Below, piece after piece: positions 23,582 through 36,509 of a stretch of DNA of 64,000 bases (positions are counted from its first letter, which is position 1; the number at the start of each line of letters is the position of its first letter). The position numbers and the translations under genes are program-made. Under the pieces are notes generated by a model. That model ran no database searches, was not told where the DNA came from, and was given only the letters and a program-made list of their open reading frames with translations. Origin of the DNA: Panagrolaimus kolymaensis (Eukaryota; Nematoda; Chromadorea; Rhabditida; Panagrolaimidae); the NCBI GenBank assembly GCA_028622995.1, contig JAJQJQ010000036.1, positions 2,170,001 to 2,234,000 of the forward strand, in the 5' to 3' direction.

Positions 23582-24364
23582 TCAATTTTTAAGAGTATAT
23601 GGTGGAGGTGGAGGACATGAATGAAGCGCTTCCATATTAATAGGAGCTGTTGCATGTCCATCATTATAATGAATTGGCATTGGAAGAGTAGTGTATGCTT
23701 GAGGAAGAAAAGATGGTGGACCATTGAGTTTTGCAATATTTTCTTTTATTAAATGTTTTCTTGATTTATAAATAATAAAAAATGTAAAAATTAAGAGAAG
23801 CGTAAATATAAAAGCAATTAGAGCCGAAGATAAGTAATCAAGTTGAGCTGCTGAAAATTATTTTAATTATTTGATTTTTAAATTAAAAATTGTTTATTTT
23901 TTTATTACCTTTTTTTGCATCTTTCACAGAATAATGCCGATTAAGCTTAAAAGATTTAATTTTATCTTCGGATAAATCAATGGCAAAGTAAATATAAATG
24001 ATGGTCTTCAAAATGCTTTTAACGATGTAAAGAGCCTAAAAAAATTGTAAAAAAAGTTGGGAAAAAACAATACAAAAAACTCTCTTTTCGAAAGATCTAA
24101 TTAAGTAACAACTTACGAGAATAAGAAGGGCAGGAATTAAGAAATTTGGTCGTTCTTTATTAATTCCTATAAGAACCATAATAAAAGCGATTGCAAAGAA
24201 AATATTTAGGTAAACAAAAGAAAAAATTAAGCCAATATATGCAAGCGATTTCGCGCATGTCAAAAAATTAGAAATCTGCAACAAAAAAAGTTTAATGAGT
24301 AAATAATTTTTGTTTAAATTAAGCTTACTATTATATTACCGCCGCAACAACTCCATGATTCCAT
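23582..24364 (-). CDS. Small four-transmembrane protein with PPxY-like tail
   Basis: Four exons (24364-24329, 24275-24117, 24035-23909, 23850-23582) join in frame to 196 residues. The start MESWSCCGGNII is followed by hydrophobic segments in exon 2 (two or three helices, including YIGLIFSFVYLNIFFAIAF and FLIPALLILV), exon 3 and exon 4 (ALIAFIFTLLLIFTFFIIY). The cytoplasmic tail ends in HSCPPPPPYTLKN, a proline-rich PPxY-like motif that could bind WW-domain proteins such as Nedd4 ligases. This layout resembles LAPTM4-like lysosomal proteins and related nematode four-helix families. I cannot prove homology, so function remains a guess about endosome or lysosome membranes. It is convergent with nirK. 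Confidence 0.65.
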
Positions 24365-25589
24365 TTTAAGAAATACAATAGTCTATCTTGGAAGAATGGA
24401 AAAAACAAAAAACAAAATGATTTTCGTAACCTTTTTTTACTTTTTTCCTAAATAATCAATAAACGAACAAAAAGAAAAATATTGTTTGAAAGTTTAGAAA
24501 AGAAATAAATAAATAACAATCAATCTAAACTCGCACCTTCAAGTTTAATTACAACAACAAAAAAAACAGAGAAGGAATAGAGTAAAATTCTTTTTTTTTG
24601 TTTCGTTTGCCAAACAACTATTATGTGTTTTTGCAAATAAAACTATACGCACCATTTTGGAAATTAAAAAAGCAAACATCCGTTTTTTTTTTTGTCTGAT
24701 GTTCGGTTAAAGTTTGCTATTATTTGTTTGAAATTGATTGCTGCTGACACCATTGAACCGGTTTGGTTTTCGTTCATTATATTTTATTTTTTTGACCGTT
24801 CATTCGAAAAGAAAATATTTATTTTAAATAAAGAGTTGGGAAAGTAAAAAAAGGACATACATTTTTTTAAAACTTTGATGAACGCTTACATCCTTATTGT
24901 TTTTTGCCCTAAAGTTGAACGCAATCGGACGGACACACTTGTTGCAAGCATCGAGGCGAATGTTTTGTTTAAAACATTTTTTTGTTGCTCAATGTTCTTT
25001 AAAAAAGCAATGAGAATAATAAACAGAAAATCGATAAAGAAAAAAAAACAGTTACACATTCACTAAAAACAAAAATAAAATAAAAAAGCCAGGAATTTAT
25101 AGCTAATTAATGTTTAAGACTTATGCCATTATGTCGAATTGGATTAGACATAAAAAACTGCTAAAGTATGCTACTATTTTCCAAAATATGGAAGCAGCTT
25201 TTTTTACAATACAAAAAAACTTTTGAAAAAAGAAATGTTTTTTATTACAGCATAAAAAATAATGTTAAAAAAATGCATCATTTCTCATAGCAAAAAAATA
25301 CCGTTGCGAAAAAAAGAAAAACGAAGGACGAAACTATGGCAAACATAAATCAAAAAAGTGTTCATTTGCTAGTCGTCAACAAGCGCAAGCAACATAAAAT
25401 GCATTATTTTTTAGCTTTTTTTTTGTGAATATTTTATTTAGTTTTTTTTTTCATTTTTCATTTTATTATTGATTTTTACAAACGTCGTGTAATCGAAATA
25501 TAGAGCTGACTAGGAAAATTATTTAAAAAAGTATATTTGCAAAAAGTTTAAAAAAAAGTAAAAAAAATCAACAGAAATACGTGAATGAA
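24365..25589. other. AT-rich intergenic region
   Basis: About 1.2 kb with no supportable gene. Near 25.38-25.45 kb it contains a copy of the GTGAATATTTTATTTAG-type word shared with the decayed repeats at 17-20 kb. No LTR or polymerase sequence is found upstream of the envelope remnant. Confidence 0.4.
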
Positions 25590-25605
25590 CAATAGGTTAA
25601 TTAAA

Positions 25606-26021
25606 GACCAAAATAGCTGCAAAGTTACTAATACTTCCCTCAGCGGCTGTGTCAACTGCGAAAACGGAGCTTATCTTCTTCTCTAATGTCCTTCTGATTT
25701 AGGTAAACAATTAGCTTTTATTAAATGTGATTCCTTTTCTTTCTCTGTTTTATGTGATACTAACAAACATGTATTTACATTAGACTTAAATGACACCAAC
25801 GTTATGCTCAACTGCTTGATGAAATGTCCAGCCAATGCCGAAAAATTCAATGTTACCGGCTACTTAAATTATGTTCAAGATCCACCACATGTTCTGAAAA
25901 ATCTAAACAAATTCACGTTCCTTGGACAATCGCAGTCACATCTTTTATCAATGGACTCATCTTTAATGCTAATTACATTTTTGTTATCGTAATCATTATT
26001 TTAATTATCTTACTAAAATAA
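25606..26021 (+). pseudogene. Degenerate envelope glycoprotein fragment (phlebovirus Gc-like) of an LTR retroelement
   Basis: One frame carries LSGCVNCENGA and later LNCLMKCPANAEKF, the cysteine spacing (GCxxC..GA, then C..C) of the C-terminal part of phlebovirus-type Gc glycoproteins, which env-bearing nematode LTR elements have acquired. A run of hydrophobic residues (ANYIFVIVIIILIILL) close to the end fits the membrane anchor but lies in a different frame. There is an in-frame stop at 25684-25686 and a frameshift before the anchor, so the fragment is dead. No gag or pol is recognisable upstream. An inserted viral segment rather than a retroelement env cannot be excluded from this fragment alone. 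Confidence 0.55.
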
Positions 26022-26109
26022 TTTAAATGAATTTTATTCGTAAAAATTTATTTTGTGATACTCTTAGTCACGTAAATTTTTATGTTTTAACTTTACTTGT
26101 ATTTTTTAT

Positions 26110-26238
26110 TGTACGAATTTTTTTCGGCGGGAGTATCAAGAAAGGTAGCTAAACCACGCCTCTCAGAAATCAATCTTATTTAAGCCATTTCTATTTTATA
26201 TATTTTTACTGTTCTAATAAATCTTAAAGCATCGAACA
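26110..26238 (+). mobile_element. Possible short 3' LTR of the env-bearing element
   Basis: About 90 bp after the envelope remnant, a segment begins TGTACGAA, includes TTCGGCGGGAGTATC (like the GGCGGGAGT block near the start of many BEL/Pao-type LTRs), a TATTTAAGCC TATA-like box and an AATAAA signal, and could end at CA near 26238. No matching 5' LTR and no clear polypurine tract are visible, so this is tentative. Confidence 0.3.
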
Positions 26239-26240
26239 CA

Positions 26241-26892
26241 ATCGCGTTTAGCTTTTAAATATTTTTAAAGTTTCAATTGCATAAATTCATGATATAAAAA
26301 TTTTTTAGTGAAAATAAATACATTTGCAAATTGCAATGATCGAAGCGAGTCTTTTGTTTATATATTTTTTTTCGTACAAAGAAAGAAGCATTGAGAACTA
26401 AAAAACATAAAAATCGATGAAGAAAAAAAGCAGTCAGTCATTTGATTAAAAGAATGAACAAAATAAAATAAAAAAGCTAAGAAGAAAGTGTTTCAATTTT
26501 TTATAGCTTGACTACATTTTGATTCTGGTATTACTTTTTCTTTATTTATTTGAATTTTTCAATAAAAAAAGTTTTTTTATTTTATTTATTAGTTTAAGAA
26601 AAGTTTAATAAAAAAGTTTGTTTACCAAATTGATATATAAAAATAAATTAATATCTAATTATTTTTTAATTAATAAAATATTAAACAAGTTGTAAGCTAA
26701 AAAACTGTATTCAATTCAATGTGCCCTTTCAATTGTTTATGATTAAATGGTTATTTTTCAATGAATCAAAACATTTAGTTAAATATGCAGCGACCTCAAA
26801 TTAAATGTTTCATAAATAATAAAGTAAAGCGATTTTAAAAGATACTTTAAAGCAAAAAAAAAAACCAGAAAAAAATGCAAAAGTTATTTTTT
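26241..26892. other. AT-rich intergenic region
   Basis: No gene, repeat or RNA recognised in about 650 bp; it leads into the 3' flank of the large minus-strand gene. Confidence 0.4.
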
Positions 26893-29800
26893 TTATTCAA
26901 AGTTTCCTTCCAATTCATTTGGATCCAACAGAAATCTTTTTCCATTTTCACCATTATAAAGTTTTAAATCGGGCAAAAAACGATCAACAAATTTCCGCCA
27001 ATTATAATCATTTAATTGTCGAATATTTTCTGGATGACTTGGAAGTCGGGCGCGTTTGAGTAAATTTTGTAAAATTTCTATTTCGATCTTGCCTTTGTTA
27101 TCTTCAAGAAATTCACGAATTTTTTGACAAAATTGTTCGATCACGTTCTGAAAAAAAAAGTATTAATAAAAATTTTTAAATTAAAAAAAAGAAGGCGAAT
27201 TTTAAAAGAAAATCTTACTCCATTTCTATTTTCCACCCGCGATGATTGAATTCTCGATGATGATGGAACAACGCTTCCAGGTCGATGTTGTTGTTGATAA
27301 TAGCCTAAAGCAGACGATGAAGATATTGGAGGATGGATGGGCTGAGTGGACATTGGTCTTTGCCGCGTCATTAATATTGGTTGTTGTTGTTGGGGTTGAC
27401 GATATTCATTAATTTGTTGGGGTGCGCGTGGTGATGATATTGGTGGTGGATAATTATTTTCATAGCTATTGTACGATGGCGGAGGTTGGGAACGTTGGTC
27501 ATGATAATATCCATCTCCTCGAGTTTCAGGTTGTTGTTGGTAAATTTGTGGTTGTTGTTGTGGAGGACGTCGATGTTGTGGGTCTCGGTTATCAGGATGA
27601 TAATATTCATCATATTCACGTTGAGGATGAAGAGGAAGTGGCTGGTGTGGAGGAGTAATGGCTCGAAATACCGAATTTAATGGAACAGGTCTAGCAGGAT
27701 TTTCATATAGCGGATCCATTTGTTGTCTTGGAGTTCGATGGGTTGGTTGATGAGTATATGAATCATGAAAAACATCTCTCATTTCTGGTTCTTCCTCTTG
27801 TTGTTCTTCTCCATCATTTTCATAATATGGTGGAAGAAGATCATTATTAGAAATATTATTAGGTCGAGGATTAGGATTATTATTTACATATGAATTCGAA
27901 ACATCTCCATATGGTGTATCATTCCATGTTGGTTCTTGATAATTATTGATAGTAGTCGATACTTGTTGATAAGATGGAGGAGGCAGATGATAATTATTTT
28001 CATTATGTAAACCTGAATGATTTGAAGATAATGGGATTGGAGCTGGTTGTTGCTGCTGTTCATATGAACGATTCATAGCCCGTGTTTCAGCTGATTCAGA
28101 AGGCTCTTGTTCAAAAGTGCGACTTATAGGTTTATTATCTTCATCATTTCCTTGAACATTTACATTTGGACCTCGACGTTGATGACGAGATGGAGGTGGT
28201 GGTTGTCGACGATTTACCGCCGAAGATGCTTCAGGTGGTGGAGGTTCTTGACTTCGACTTCCTCCAATATTAGTAATATTATTATTTTGTTGCGGCGGTT
28301 GTGAAGAAGTATTAGTCGCTGGTCTTGAAGGGCCTGGTCCTGGTGATGTCCCTGGTGGTTGATTGCCAGGTATTGGTCGTACACTGAAGTTTCCAGAAAG
28401 TGGCGAAACACTGCCTTCAACATTTTCAGGAGTTTTTGAAGGTGGTGGTCCAACAATAGGTTTTGCCAAAGTCTAGAAGAAAAATTATGCTAATTAGAAG
28501 ATTTTTTATATATAAAAATTATTTGCTTACATTATTTGTCCATGTTTTATCAGTTCCATTAACTTTCATTCGTAATTTAACTTGAAAAACTTTATCTTCT
28601 TTTGTCATTTCATCATAACGTTTAGATTTGCCTAAAGCAAATTGAAATCCTCGTCTTGCTTGTGGATGAGGCTGTTGTTGTTGTGAACCAAAGTTGTTAT
28701 TTAAATTTGAGGAAGAAGAAGAAAGTCCAGGATTTGAATTACTTTCCGCGCCTTGTGGTTGAAGTTGTTGTTGTTCATTATTGTTGGGCGAACATGGATC
28801 CGATGGTGGAATGGAAGTTTCTCCTCTTTGGGCTAAAATATTATTATCGTTTTCTTCTTCCTCCTTTTCCTCCTCATCTGTATATTCTTCATATTCTTTT
28901 ATGGGTATAAAAGTATTATTACTTGATGGAAGTGGAATTGAAGCTGGTTGTTGTTGTTGTTGATATTTTCGAGAAGTGGAAGAACAAGGAAAATCAAAAT
29001 TCATATTTTTCTGAAAATTTTTTTTAAAAGTAAAATTATTATTATAAATTTTGGGATGCAAAAAATTACTAACAAAATTATTATCATTCGAGGACCCAGA
29101 AGAATTTTCAGCTCGTGTGCTTTTATCTTTTTGAGGAATTTCTTTAGCTCCTTGAGCCATATCATTAGAAATATTTAATTCTTCAGCTAATCCAGTTTTA
29201 ATTGATTTTCCAATATCATCTTCAATGCAAATAAATTCATTTTTGAGTTTAGAAAATTCAGGCAATATATGTTCTTTGTTATCAGTCGATTGAGATGATT
29301 GACGTTCGCTATTTTTATTAACAGCAGACGATGATGATGTCGTTTGTGCATTTTGTGTGCTGTTTAAAAGTCCAAGCGAGGAAGCATCGTGTTCAGAAAT
29401 AATTGAATTTTTCTTTTTATTTCTTAAATACAATGCAAGTCGATGAGGTTGGTTTTCCTGTCGATCATCATTCTCAGAATCAGATTCACTAAAACTTCTA
29501 TCTTTTGCAGGTTTTTGATTTCGTGGATTAGAAAATGACTTTGCTGCTGGATTCGATCTATTGGTAGTTCGATTGCTGCTTTGAAATTTAGAAAAATTAG
29601 TGCTGCGAAATTTGTTATTAAGTTTTTGAAAAAATTCAATTTTGCCATTTTTAATATTTTCAATTTGAGCCAATAATTCTTCCAAAGTTTTGCCTGGAAT
29701 TAAGCGAAGCGATGGTTGAGGCCTCCCACGAGTGAGATATGAATATTCAAGTTCATCAAAAACTATTTCATACATAATATTTTCAGTTTTTCCCATATTT

Positions 29801-30531
29801 GGAAACCATTCTTTTCGTAACTAAAAAAATTAGGATGCTTTTAAAAAATTTTTGACTTTAAAAAAATGTAATTTACTTACCGCAGGCCAATTTTTGCCAT
29901 CGAATAATTCTTTTAATTTTGAATCCAATTGATTAAAAGTGACAAAGCCTTCTCGATTAGGATTGTAAAAATTGTAAGAATCCGCGTTTTGAAGTTCATT
30001 AACAACTTTTATGAGTTCCGATCGGCCATGGAAAAAGGAATCAGAGTTATGCTTTTCAAAATAAATTGTTTCAGCAAAATCAATTTTTTCATTCGGGCTT
30101 TCGACATTTTTACTAAAAAAAACAAAACTTTAAAACTAAAATACAGTCGGTCGAAAGTAGCAAACGATGAATCAGAAAAAAATAATATATTCCGCCTCCA
30201 AAATTTGAGACTATAAATTAATTAAAAAAGCTGCTTACTTTTTAAAACCATCCAACTTCGAATTATTTTTTATATTTTTATTTAAATAATATAATTTTTT
30301 GTCTTCGCAAATATAGATTTCTAAAAACTTTTCAAATCTTTCCGAATATTTTCTAATCAAAGAATTAAATGAAACACATCCAAGCTTTTTGCAAGCATTT
30401 TCAAGTGAAAAAAGTTGTCCACAAAATTCAAAATAATTTTTTAGTTGTTCTTCTGATAATGGCTGAATGGTAATTACATAAATGATTTCAATTAAAGATT
30501 CAAGTAAAATATCATTAGAAATTTCATCCAT
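26893..30531 (-). CDS. Large Q/N/P-rich protein with folded ends, possibly a LOTUS-type germ-granule protein
   Basis: Five exons (30531-30239, 30112-29881, 29820-28531, 28472-27219, 27147-26893) join in frame to 1,107 residues. The first 85 residues (PLSEEQLKNYFEFCG...ACKKLGCVSFNSLIRKYSERF) and the last 80 (IEQFCQKIREFLEDNKGKI...DYNWRKFVDRFLPDLKLY) have the helix spacing of small winged-helix OST-HTH/LOTUS domains. A further folded part lies at about 100-210. Between them are some 750 residues of low-complexity Gln, Asn, Pro and Ser with an acidic run (YTDEEEKEEEEND). This architecture resembles the C. elegans LOTUS proteins MIP-1/EGGD-1, which organise P granules, but I see no diagnostic motif, so it is a hypothesis. 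A disordered scaffold of another kind is equally possible. ATG 30531 gives a frame that joins exon 2. Confidence 0.6.
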
Positions 30532-33500
30532 AATTGAAATAGAAAAAAATGGAGTTCGAATTATGGCATGAATCAATTGCAAAAAAAAAAAACAACAAAA
30601 CAAACTAAAGCTGCGTCTTCATTCATTTTTTTTCGCTCTTTGCCAAAAAATATTTTCTTTATAAACTTTAAAAATTTTTTAGCTCGACGAAACAAAAATA
30701 GTTATTTTTCGACGGATTTGAAAAGGTCATAGTGTTTTCTTTCTTTCGTTCTTTATTTCTTTTTTTGCCACTCAAAGCAGAAAATGCTACGAAAAAAAGA
30801 ATTTTAAAAGAAAAAAAATCGATCGAAAACATAAACATAGGAAAAAAATTTTTTTGCATCTTTTATGTAATAATTTATTCGGCTTTTTTTTTTTACTTTT
30901 TTTTCGTTTGAATATTTTGGTTAAATTTTTTTACTTACTTTCAAAGAAAATTTATTAGGGGAAAAAAAGCTTTTTCAGAATTATATGGAAGATTTGATTA
31001 AAAAAAAGGGTGATTTTTTATGTTACATATCCAAAAATGATTAAGTGAGAAAAGAGAATTATGATGATTTATTTTTAAACAAACATTGAATTAAATATTA
31101 ACACTGCAAAAAGAATTATAAATAAAGCCCAATTAAAATATGGTAATATTGTAAAAATTAATAGCCGCCTTTTGCTTCATTGTTTTGAAGAAAAAAAAAT
31201 CATAAACTTGGCTTCATTAAAATTTTGATAATAAAAAACAGCAGATTTCTATTTCATACATATATTTAATCATTTATTTAAACATGTTTTTTGATCAATT
31301 TTTTTTTGTTAATTTAATCATAAACAATAACAAACAGAAGACAAAAGAAATAATGTAATGTTATTTTATTTGTCCAAAGTGTTTACTTTTTTTTCACTGA
31401 AAAAAAAAACTATTTGTTATCCAAATTAAGAAATGCGACATTCTTTCAAACCCATCAAATTATGTAATAATAAACTTTTATAAAGCTTGTTTTAATGGAA
31501 TAAAATATATAATGGATTTTTTTATGTTTATCCATTTTTTACTGGCACTTAATTTGTAAAAAAGAATTTTTTTATAATAATTTCTTCAATAATTTTTTTT
31601 CTCCATCTTTTGCTTTTTTTTTTGCCTTAGAGACTTGACTTTTATGGAAGCTGCTGCTGCCGATTGATTGTACGCGTCTTTTCTCTTTCTTTCGTTTCTA
31701 ATTTCTTTTTTTTTGTGAGATTAGAAGCAAAAGAAGAAGAAAAAAATCTTAAAAAATCCAGTTTTTTTGTCTTTCGTCCACATTTTTTTTTCTTCGACGG
31801 CGTCAAGGAAGTTTTTAATGGGATAAAAAATGAAATAAAAGAAATCAGAAGTCGGAAAAAAGTGGAGGAGGAGGAGGATATGCTGAGCAATAACAAATTG
31901 CATTGAATTAAAAAATGAAGTGGACGTTGGCTGCCGCAGACAATGCTGCTGCTTTCATTTTTTATAACAAAAATAAAATAAAAGAAAACTTTCCATTTTT
32001 TCTTTTCCTTTAGCCCATTTTTTTTTTGTTTTCAAGGGTTTTCACCTTTTTTTTGGCTCAGCTTATTTAGGATATATGATAATTAGCTTTTGGAAGGTTT
32101 TTGATGGAAAAAAGTGATTTTTGAAGTCAACAAAAAAAACCTATAAGAATAAAGTTTTTTTCACAAAAACAAGCTCAATGAAGAAAATTAAAACTGTTTG
32201 TAGTATTATTTTATTGAGGCAATGGTCTTTTGAAAATTATGAATTATTTTATAAAAGAATCGCAATTGTTTGTTTTAGTTTCTTTATGATTAATAGGATT
32301 TTGGCGATACCAAACTTATTTTTTTTATCAGGTGCTTCCATAAATTTTGGACTTCAGAAACCTAAATCATCCCGGAATGAAGTATTTTTTGGCACGATTA
32401 ATATAATGCGAGATTTTATCCAAATAACATTTTTTTAAAATTATCTTGCTCTTTATCTTCTTTTTTTTGGCATTTTTTTCTTCATAAATATGTCATTTCC
32501 GATTAGTCTCGAGTCATTATGAAGCTAAGGAATTTTCATTGGATTTTATGATTAAAAGACTTTAATGGACAGGATTACGCGATTTTCTTGATTTATAAAA
32601 AATTTGAGTTAAAGAAAGGATAAACATGGGATAAAGAAAAGAACTCACAAAATAAAAACACATCTTCTTTTTTTTTTTGCATTAATCCAGTTTATTTGGT
32701 GTCTTTCTTCTTTTTTATCACCAAAAATACTCATTAAGTTTTAAAATTTTTTTTATGTATTTGAGTTTTTATTTTTGCTATGAAAAAAGCAACATGTCTT
32801 TTTTACATTTTTTAAAAATTTTTTGAAGGGCAGAAAATGCATTTTTTGGATCTATGCTTAATTATAAAGATCTTTTAAATTTAAGGCTTGGAATTCGTGC
32901 TTTTAGATTAAAAGTTATCAAGTATTTGATTCAGAGTAAAGCTAGAAAATAGATGTTGTTGGAGAAGTATGAAACTCTCAAATTAAGATTCTTTTTCAGT
33001 TCCAAGACCTTTTTAAATTAATTTTTTAGTTTTATAAACTCAAAAGCATGACCTTTTAACAAAAAATATGCGGAAGTATTCGATGTTTATGAAAAAAGCG
33101 TGATTGCGGAATGTTTTTCTTTTCATTCCAATAAATACGTATTAGCAAAAGTGCGACCAATAAAAAAATATGCTTCTTCTAACATATTTTTAGAATGATC
33201 AAACCACAATCGTCTTTTTTCTCCATCTCAAAAGAAGAGGCACATATAATTTGATTCATAGTTTCACACTTTTTTTTCTATTACTATCTTTGTATTTTGA
33301 GCGATTGAAAAAATGAAGAAAAAACAACAACAAAGAAATGTTGCATTTCCTGTTTATTTTTTTACCTAAGTTTTTGAAAAAAAGCCATCAAAATAATAGC
33401 AAAGCCCAAAAACAATAATAAACTTTTAATTTTTTTTACGAAAACAAAAATGTTTCTATTTTTTTTAAGCTTGCACAATTTTTTGTTTATGGACAAACAA

Positions 33501-36436
33501 AATTTATTGCATCTAAAAAGCAGACGATGAAGTCAAATTGTTTTTAGGTTTATCAAAAACTGAAAATTACGTAATGCGATTTCATGAAACTTTCTTCCTT
33601 GTCGTTTTTTCTTTTTTTTTGATTTACATCCCCAGCGGCTATTCTGGTTTTGAATCCCACTTTTTTATGTTTTTGAAGCGGGTTTAATTAAAGAGTGAGT
33701 AATCGACCCAAAAAAAGGGATATAAGAAAATTTTCTTTCATTGTTAAGAACGACTTATTATTTTTTTCTCTTGCGTTTAAAAATTGACTGCAGAAGAAAG
33801 AGAAAAATTAAGAATATAAAAGAAAACGGTCAGTTTGATACTACTATGTCCGGGTCTTCTTTTCTTTGGTAATTTAGTTTTTTTCTTTTCTTTTCATTCT
33901 TTTTTCTGTGAGAAAAGAAAAGTATAGAATTTTAATTTTGTGTTATTAATTTTTTACGATTTATTTTGTCATATTTTTTCTTTGCTTACTTTTGTATGAA
34001 TTTAAAAAGACCATCCAATATTTTTTTATTTTTCTTGATTCAGCAAAGAATTTCTTTAAAAAAATTTAAACTATCACTTTTACGAATTCTTTTGTTTAGT
34101 TTTTTTTCATAGGATTCTTAAACCAAACCACTTTAATTTAAGGCCATAAACAAAAGAAAAACAATATATATGATAGTAGCACATTCTTAAGAGAGTTTGA
34201 ATTTTTCTTTTTGGTTCCAGCAAACCACAAAAAAAGAAGAATAATTTTACAAGAAACTAATCGTTTTAGTATTTGTTGCTTGCTCGCTTGCTCACAATTT
34301 TTTTGGCCAAGAAAATCGAAGACGAAAGAAAGAAAACAACTTTTTAAAAACACATGCAAAAAATTTTAATTATTATTCAAAAAAATAAAACCAAACCAAA
34401 AAGCGAAGGTTTTGTTTCTGAAAAGAAGAAAATCCAGTTTTAGACGTCTTTTTTTGTTGATTTTTTGAAGGCGCTAGAAATTGTAATTCACGAAGCTTCA
34501 AAAACTTTGAATGAAAGAAAAAGAAATAAAAACAATTTGTTTGTCAACAAAGAATATGAAGAATCAAATTCCGAAGCTATATTTTGCAATTATTATTATT
34601 TTTTGTTGTTGTTGTTTCAATGAGTCTCTTTATTTTTGTTTTGTTTTTAAAAATAAGCATAAATTTGTTTATTATTTTTTTCTTCATAAAGACTAAAGTT
34701 TATTATTTTGTCGTTTCATGGTTTTTAAGATGACTCTTTTAAAAAGTTTTCCATAATAAATAAAATTAATAATTAAATAAATTTTATGGAAAAAATGTTA
34801 CTTTTTAATTTTCAAAGTTTCGGTGCAATAATTTTTTGAGTTTGAAAATTATGATATCGGCCATCTTTTTGTTTTTTTATGTAATTGTTTTAAAGCTTTT
34901 CCAATTTTGACGTTCTTTTTATATGGTTTTTATTTTAATTTAGAAGTCTATTTTTTGTTACAAACTTTTCTACCTTTTTGCTTGATAAAGAAGAACTTCT
35001 GATCATTTAGTTTCAGAAAACCACTGCTGTCATTTTTTTGTCGTTGTTATTTCTTCGTTTTTTTAAATCCATTTTCCCACTGATTTGAATTACCTGTTTT
35101 TTTTAAATCACTTTCGCGTTCGTTCATTTCCTTATCTTTTTTTCCTAGTCTCTCTCCTCTTTTTTATGATACTTCAAAAAAGAGATAAACAACAAATTAA
35201 ATGCTTTTTTTTATTTTACGTAGTGAATTAACAAACGAGTAGGATTAGATCTGATAATTATTTGACCGTAAAATATTTCAAAGAATGTTTGTTGCTTGCT
35301 TCACTTTCTTTCATGCATCCCATTCTTTTAAGCCTCCATGTAAAAAAAAAGGAAGTATTTTAGTTTTTACGATTAAAATCCATGTCAGCTTTTTATCGAC
35401 TGTGCTTTTGATAAAAAAAGATAAAAATGTGAGAATTAAAAAAAGAAAAAGAAATTGGATCCGTTTCAATCGTTTTTTGTTGAAAAAAGTAAAATCGATT
35501 TTTTATATTCGCGGTCTTTTTAAAACCGTATTTTTTTCAATAATTTTTTTTTGCTCAATAATATAAGATTTTGTTTTGAAAAAATAAGTTTGAATACGGA
35601 TATTTTTTAATTATTAAATTTTTCTTGTGTAAAAAGTTTCAAAGCGATTTTTTAATTGAATTCATTGCTTTTATTTATCTAAAAAAGAAAAAAGATAGTT
35701 TTTTTTTCTAGAAATTTTTTTTTCATTGTTTTTAGCCATTCATTTTCTATTTTATTTTATTACAAAATTAGGCTGCTACTATTGATTTCCCCTTCGGCGA
35801 TTCGGCCAAATCTTGTACATAAAAAAGAAAAAAAACACGACCATGTCTTTAACGTTTTTTTTTTGTGTTCATTAGGAGGAACAGCGGATGCAACAAAAAA
35901 AAAGAATAATAAAGACAACGAACAAGATTTTAGAGATTTTAGCATCCGGCTCTTTTCCACAACTAGCCACTTTTAATTTTGTTCTACTTTTTCTCGAAAC
36001 AGAAACAAAAATTATTTTTTCACTTTTTTTTGATTAACGAAGGATTAGAATTACCCTAATTTTTTTTTTGCATCCTAGTTTTCTTCCAAGCGTAAAAAAC
36101 CTTTGAAAAAGAAAAGAAAAACCCTTGAATTTGGCGAATAACGAAAAAATAAATTGCAAATCGCGACATTGGATTTCTTTAATCTTCTTTTTTTATCAAT
36201 GTATTTTTATTTTATTTTTATTTTATTTAAATAAGTAAAATCCTTGTTTTCATTTTATCTGGGATGAAAAAATGAAATTATTTAGTCATTTATTAAACTG
36301 TTTCGTTGTTTGTGGAAATAAAACTTTGAAGATTATGGGTATATAAAAAGGAATTTATGAAGTCATATTTCGAAGTTTTTGATTTTTTAGTAGGGTTTTA
36401 GAATTTTGTTATTATAAAAAAATGAAAAAAGTATTT
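30532..36436. other. Long gene-poor AT-rich region
   Basis: About 5.9 kb with no supportable protein gene. It is dominated by poly-A and poly-T tracts. A CGTTTGAATATTTTGGTTAAA word near 30.9 kb again matches the decayed repeat family of 17-20 kb. Pyrimidine-rich and purine-rich tracts lie at 31.6-31.9 kb and 33.6-34.0 kb. Open frames are low-complexity; none shows domains or paired splice sites. Confidence 0.5.
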
Positions 36437-36509
36437 CGACCTTGGCAGGATTCGAACCTACAATCTTCTGCTCCGTAGGCAGACGCGTTATCCATTGCGC
36501 CACAAGGCC
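36437..36509 (-). tRNA. tRNA-Arg (anticodon ACG)
   Basis: The minus strand folds into a 73-nt cloverleaf. The acceptor pairs GGCCTTG with CAAGGTC (one G-U pair) plus discriminator G. The D arm is GCGCAATGGATAACGCG. The anticodon stem TCTGC/GCAGA encloses loop CTACGGA, giving anticodon ACG (arginine, CGU codons after A-to-I editing). The T arm is GTAGG-TTCGAAT-CCTGC with the invariant TTCGA. No intron. The A-box (TGGCGCAATGG) and B-box (GGTTCGAATCC) are intact, so it is probably functional. Confidence 0.95.

Noticed and set aside
25606..26021. A working retroelement or viral gene at the envelope remnant
   Set aside because: An in-frame stop and a frameshift disrupt it, and no gag or pol is found nearby.
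27371..28304. Open frames rich in Met/Ile/His or Trp opposite the large minus gene
   Set aside because: They are other-frame readings of CAA/CCA-type repeats coding for the Gln/Pro-rich region.
31642..31906. Overlapping open frames on both strands near 31.7 kb
   Set aside because: They arise from pyrimidine/purine tracts (TTC and GAA repeats); no conserved protein is recognisable.
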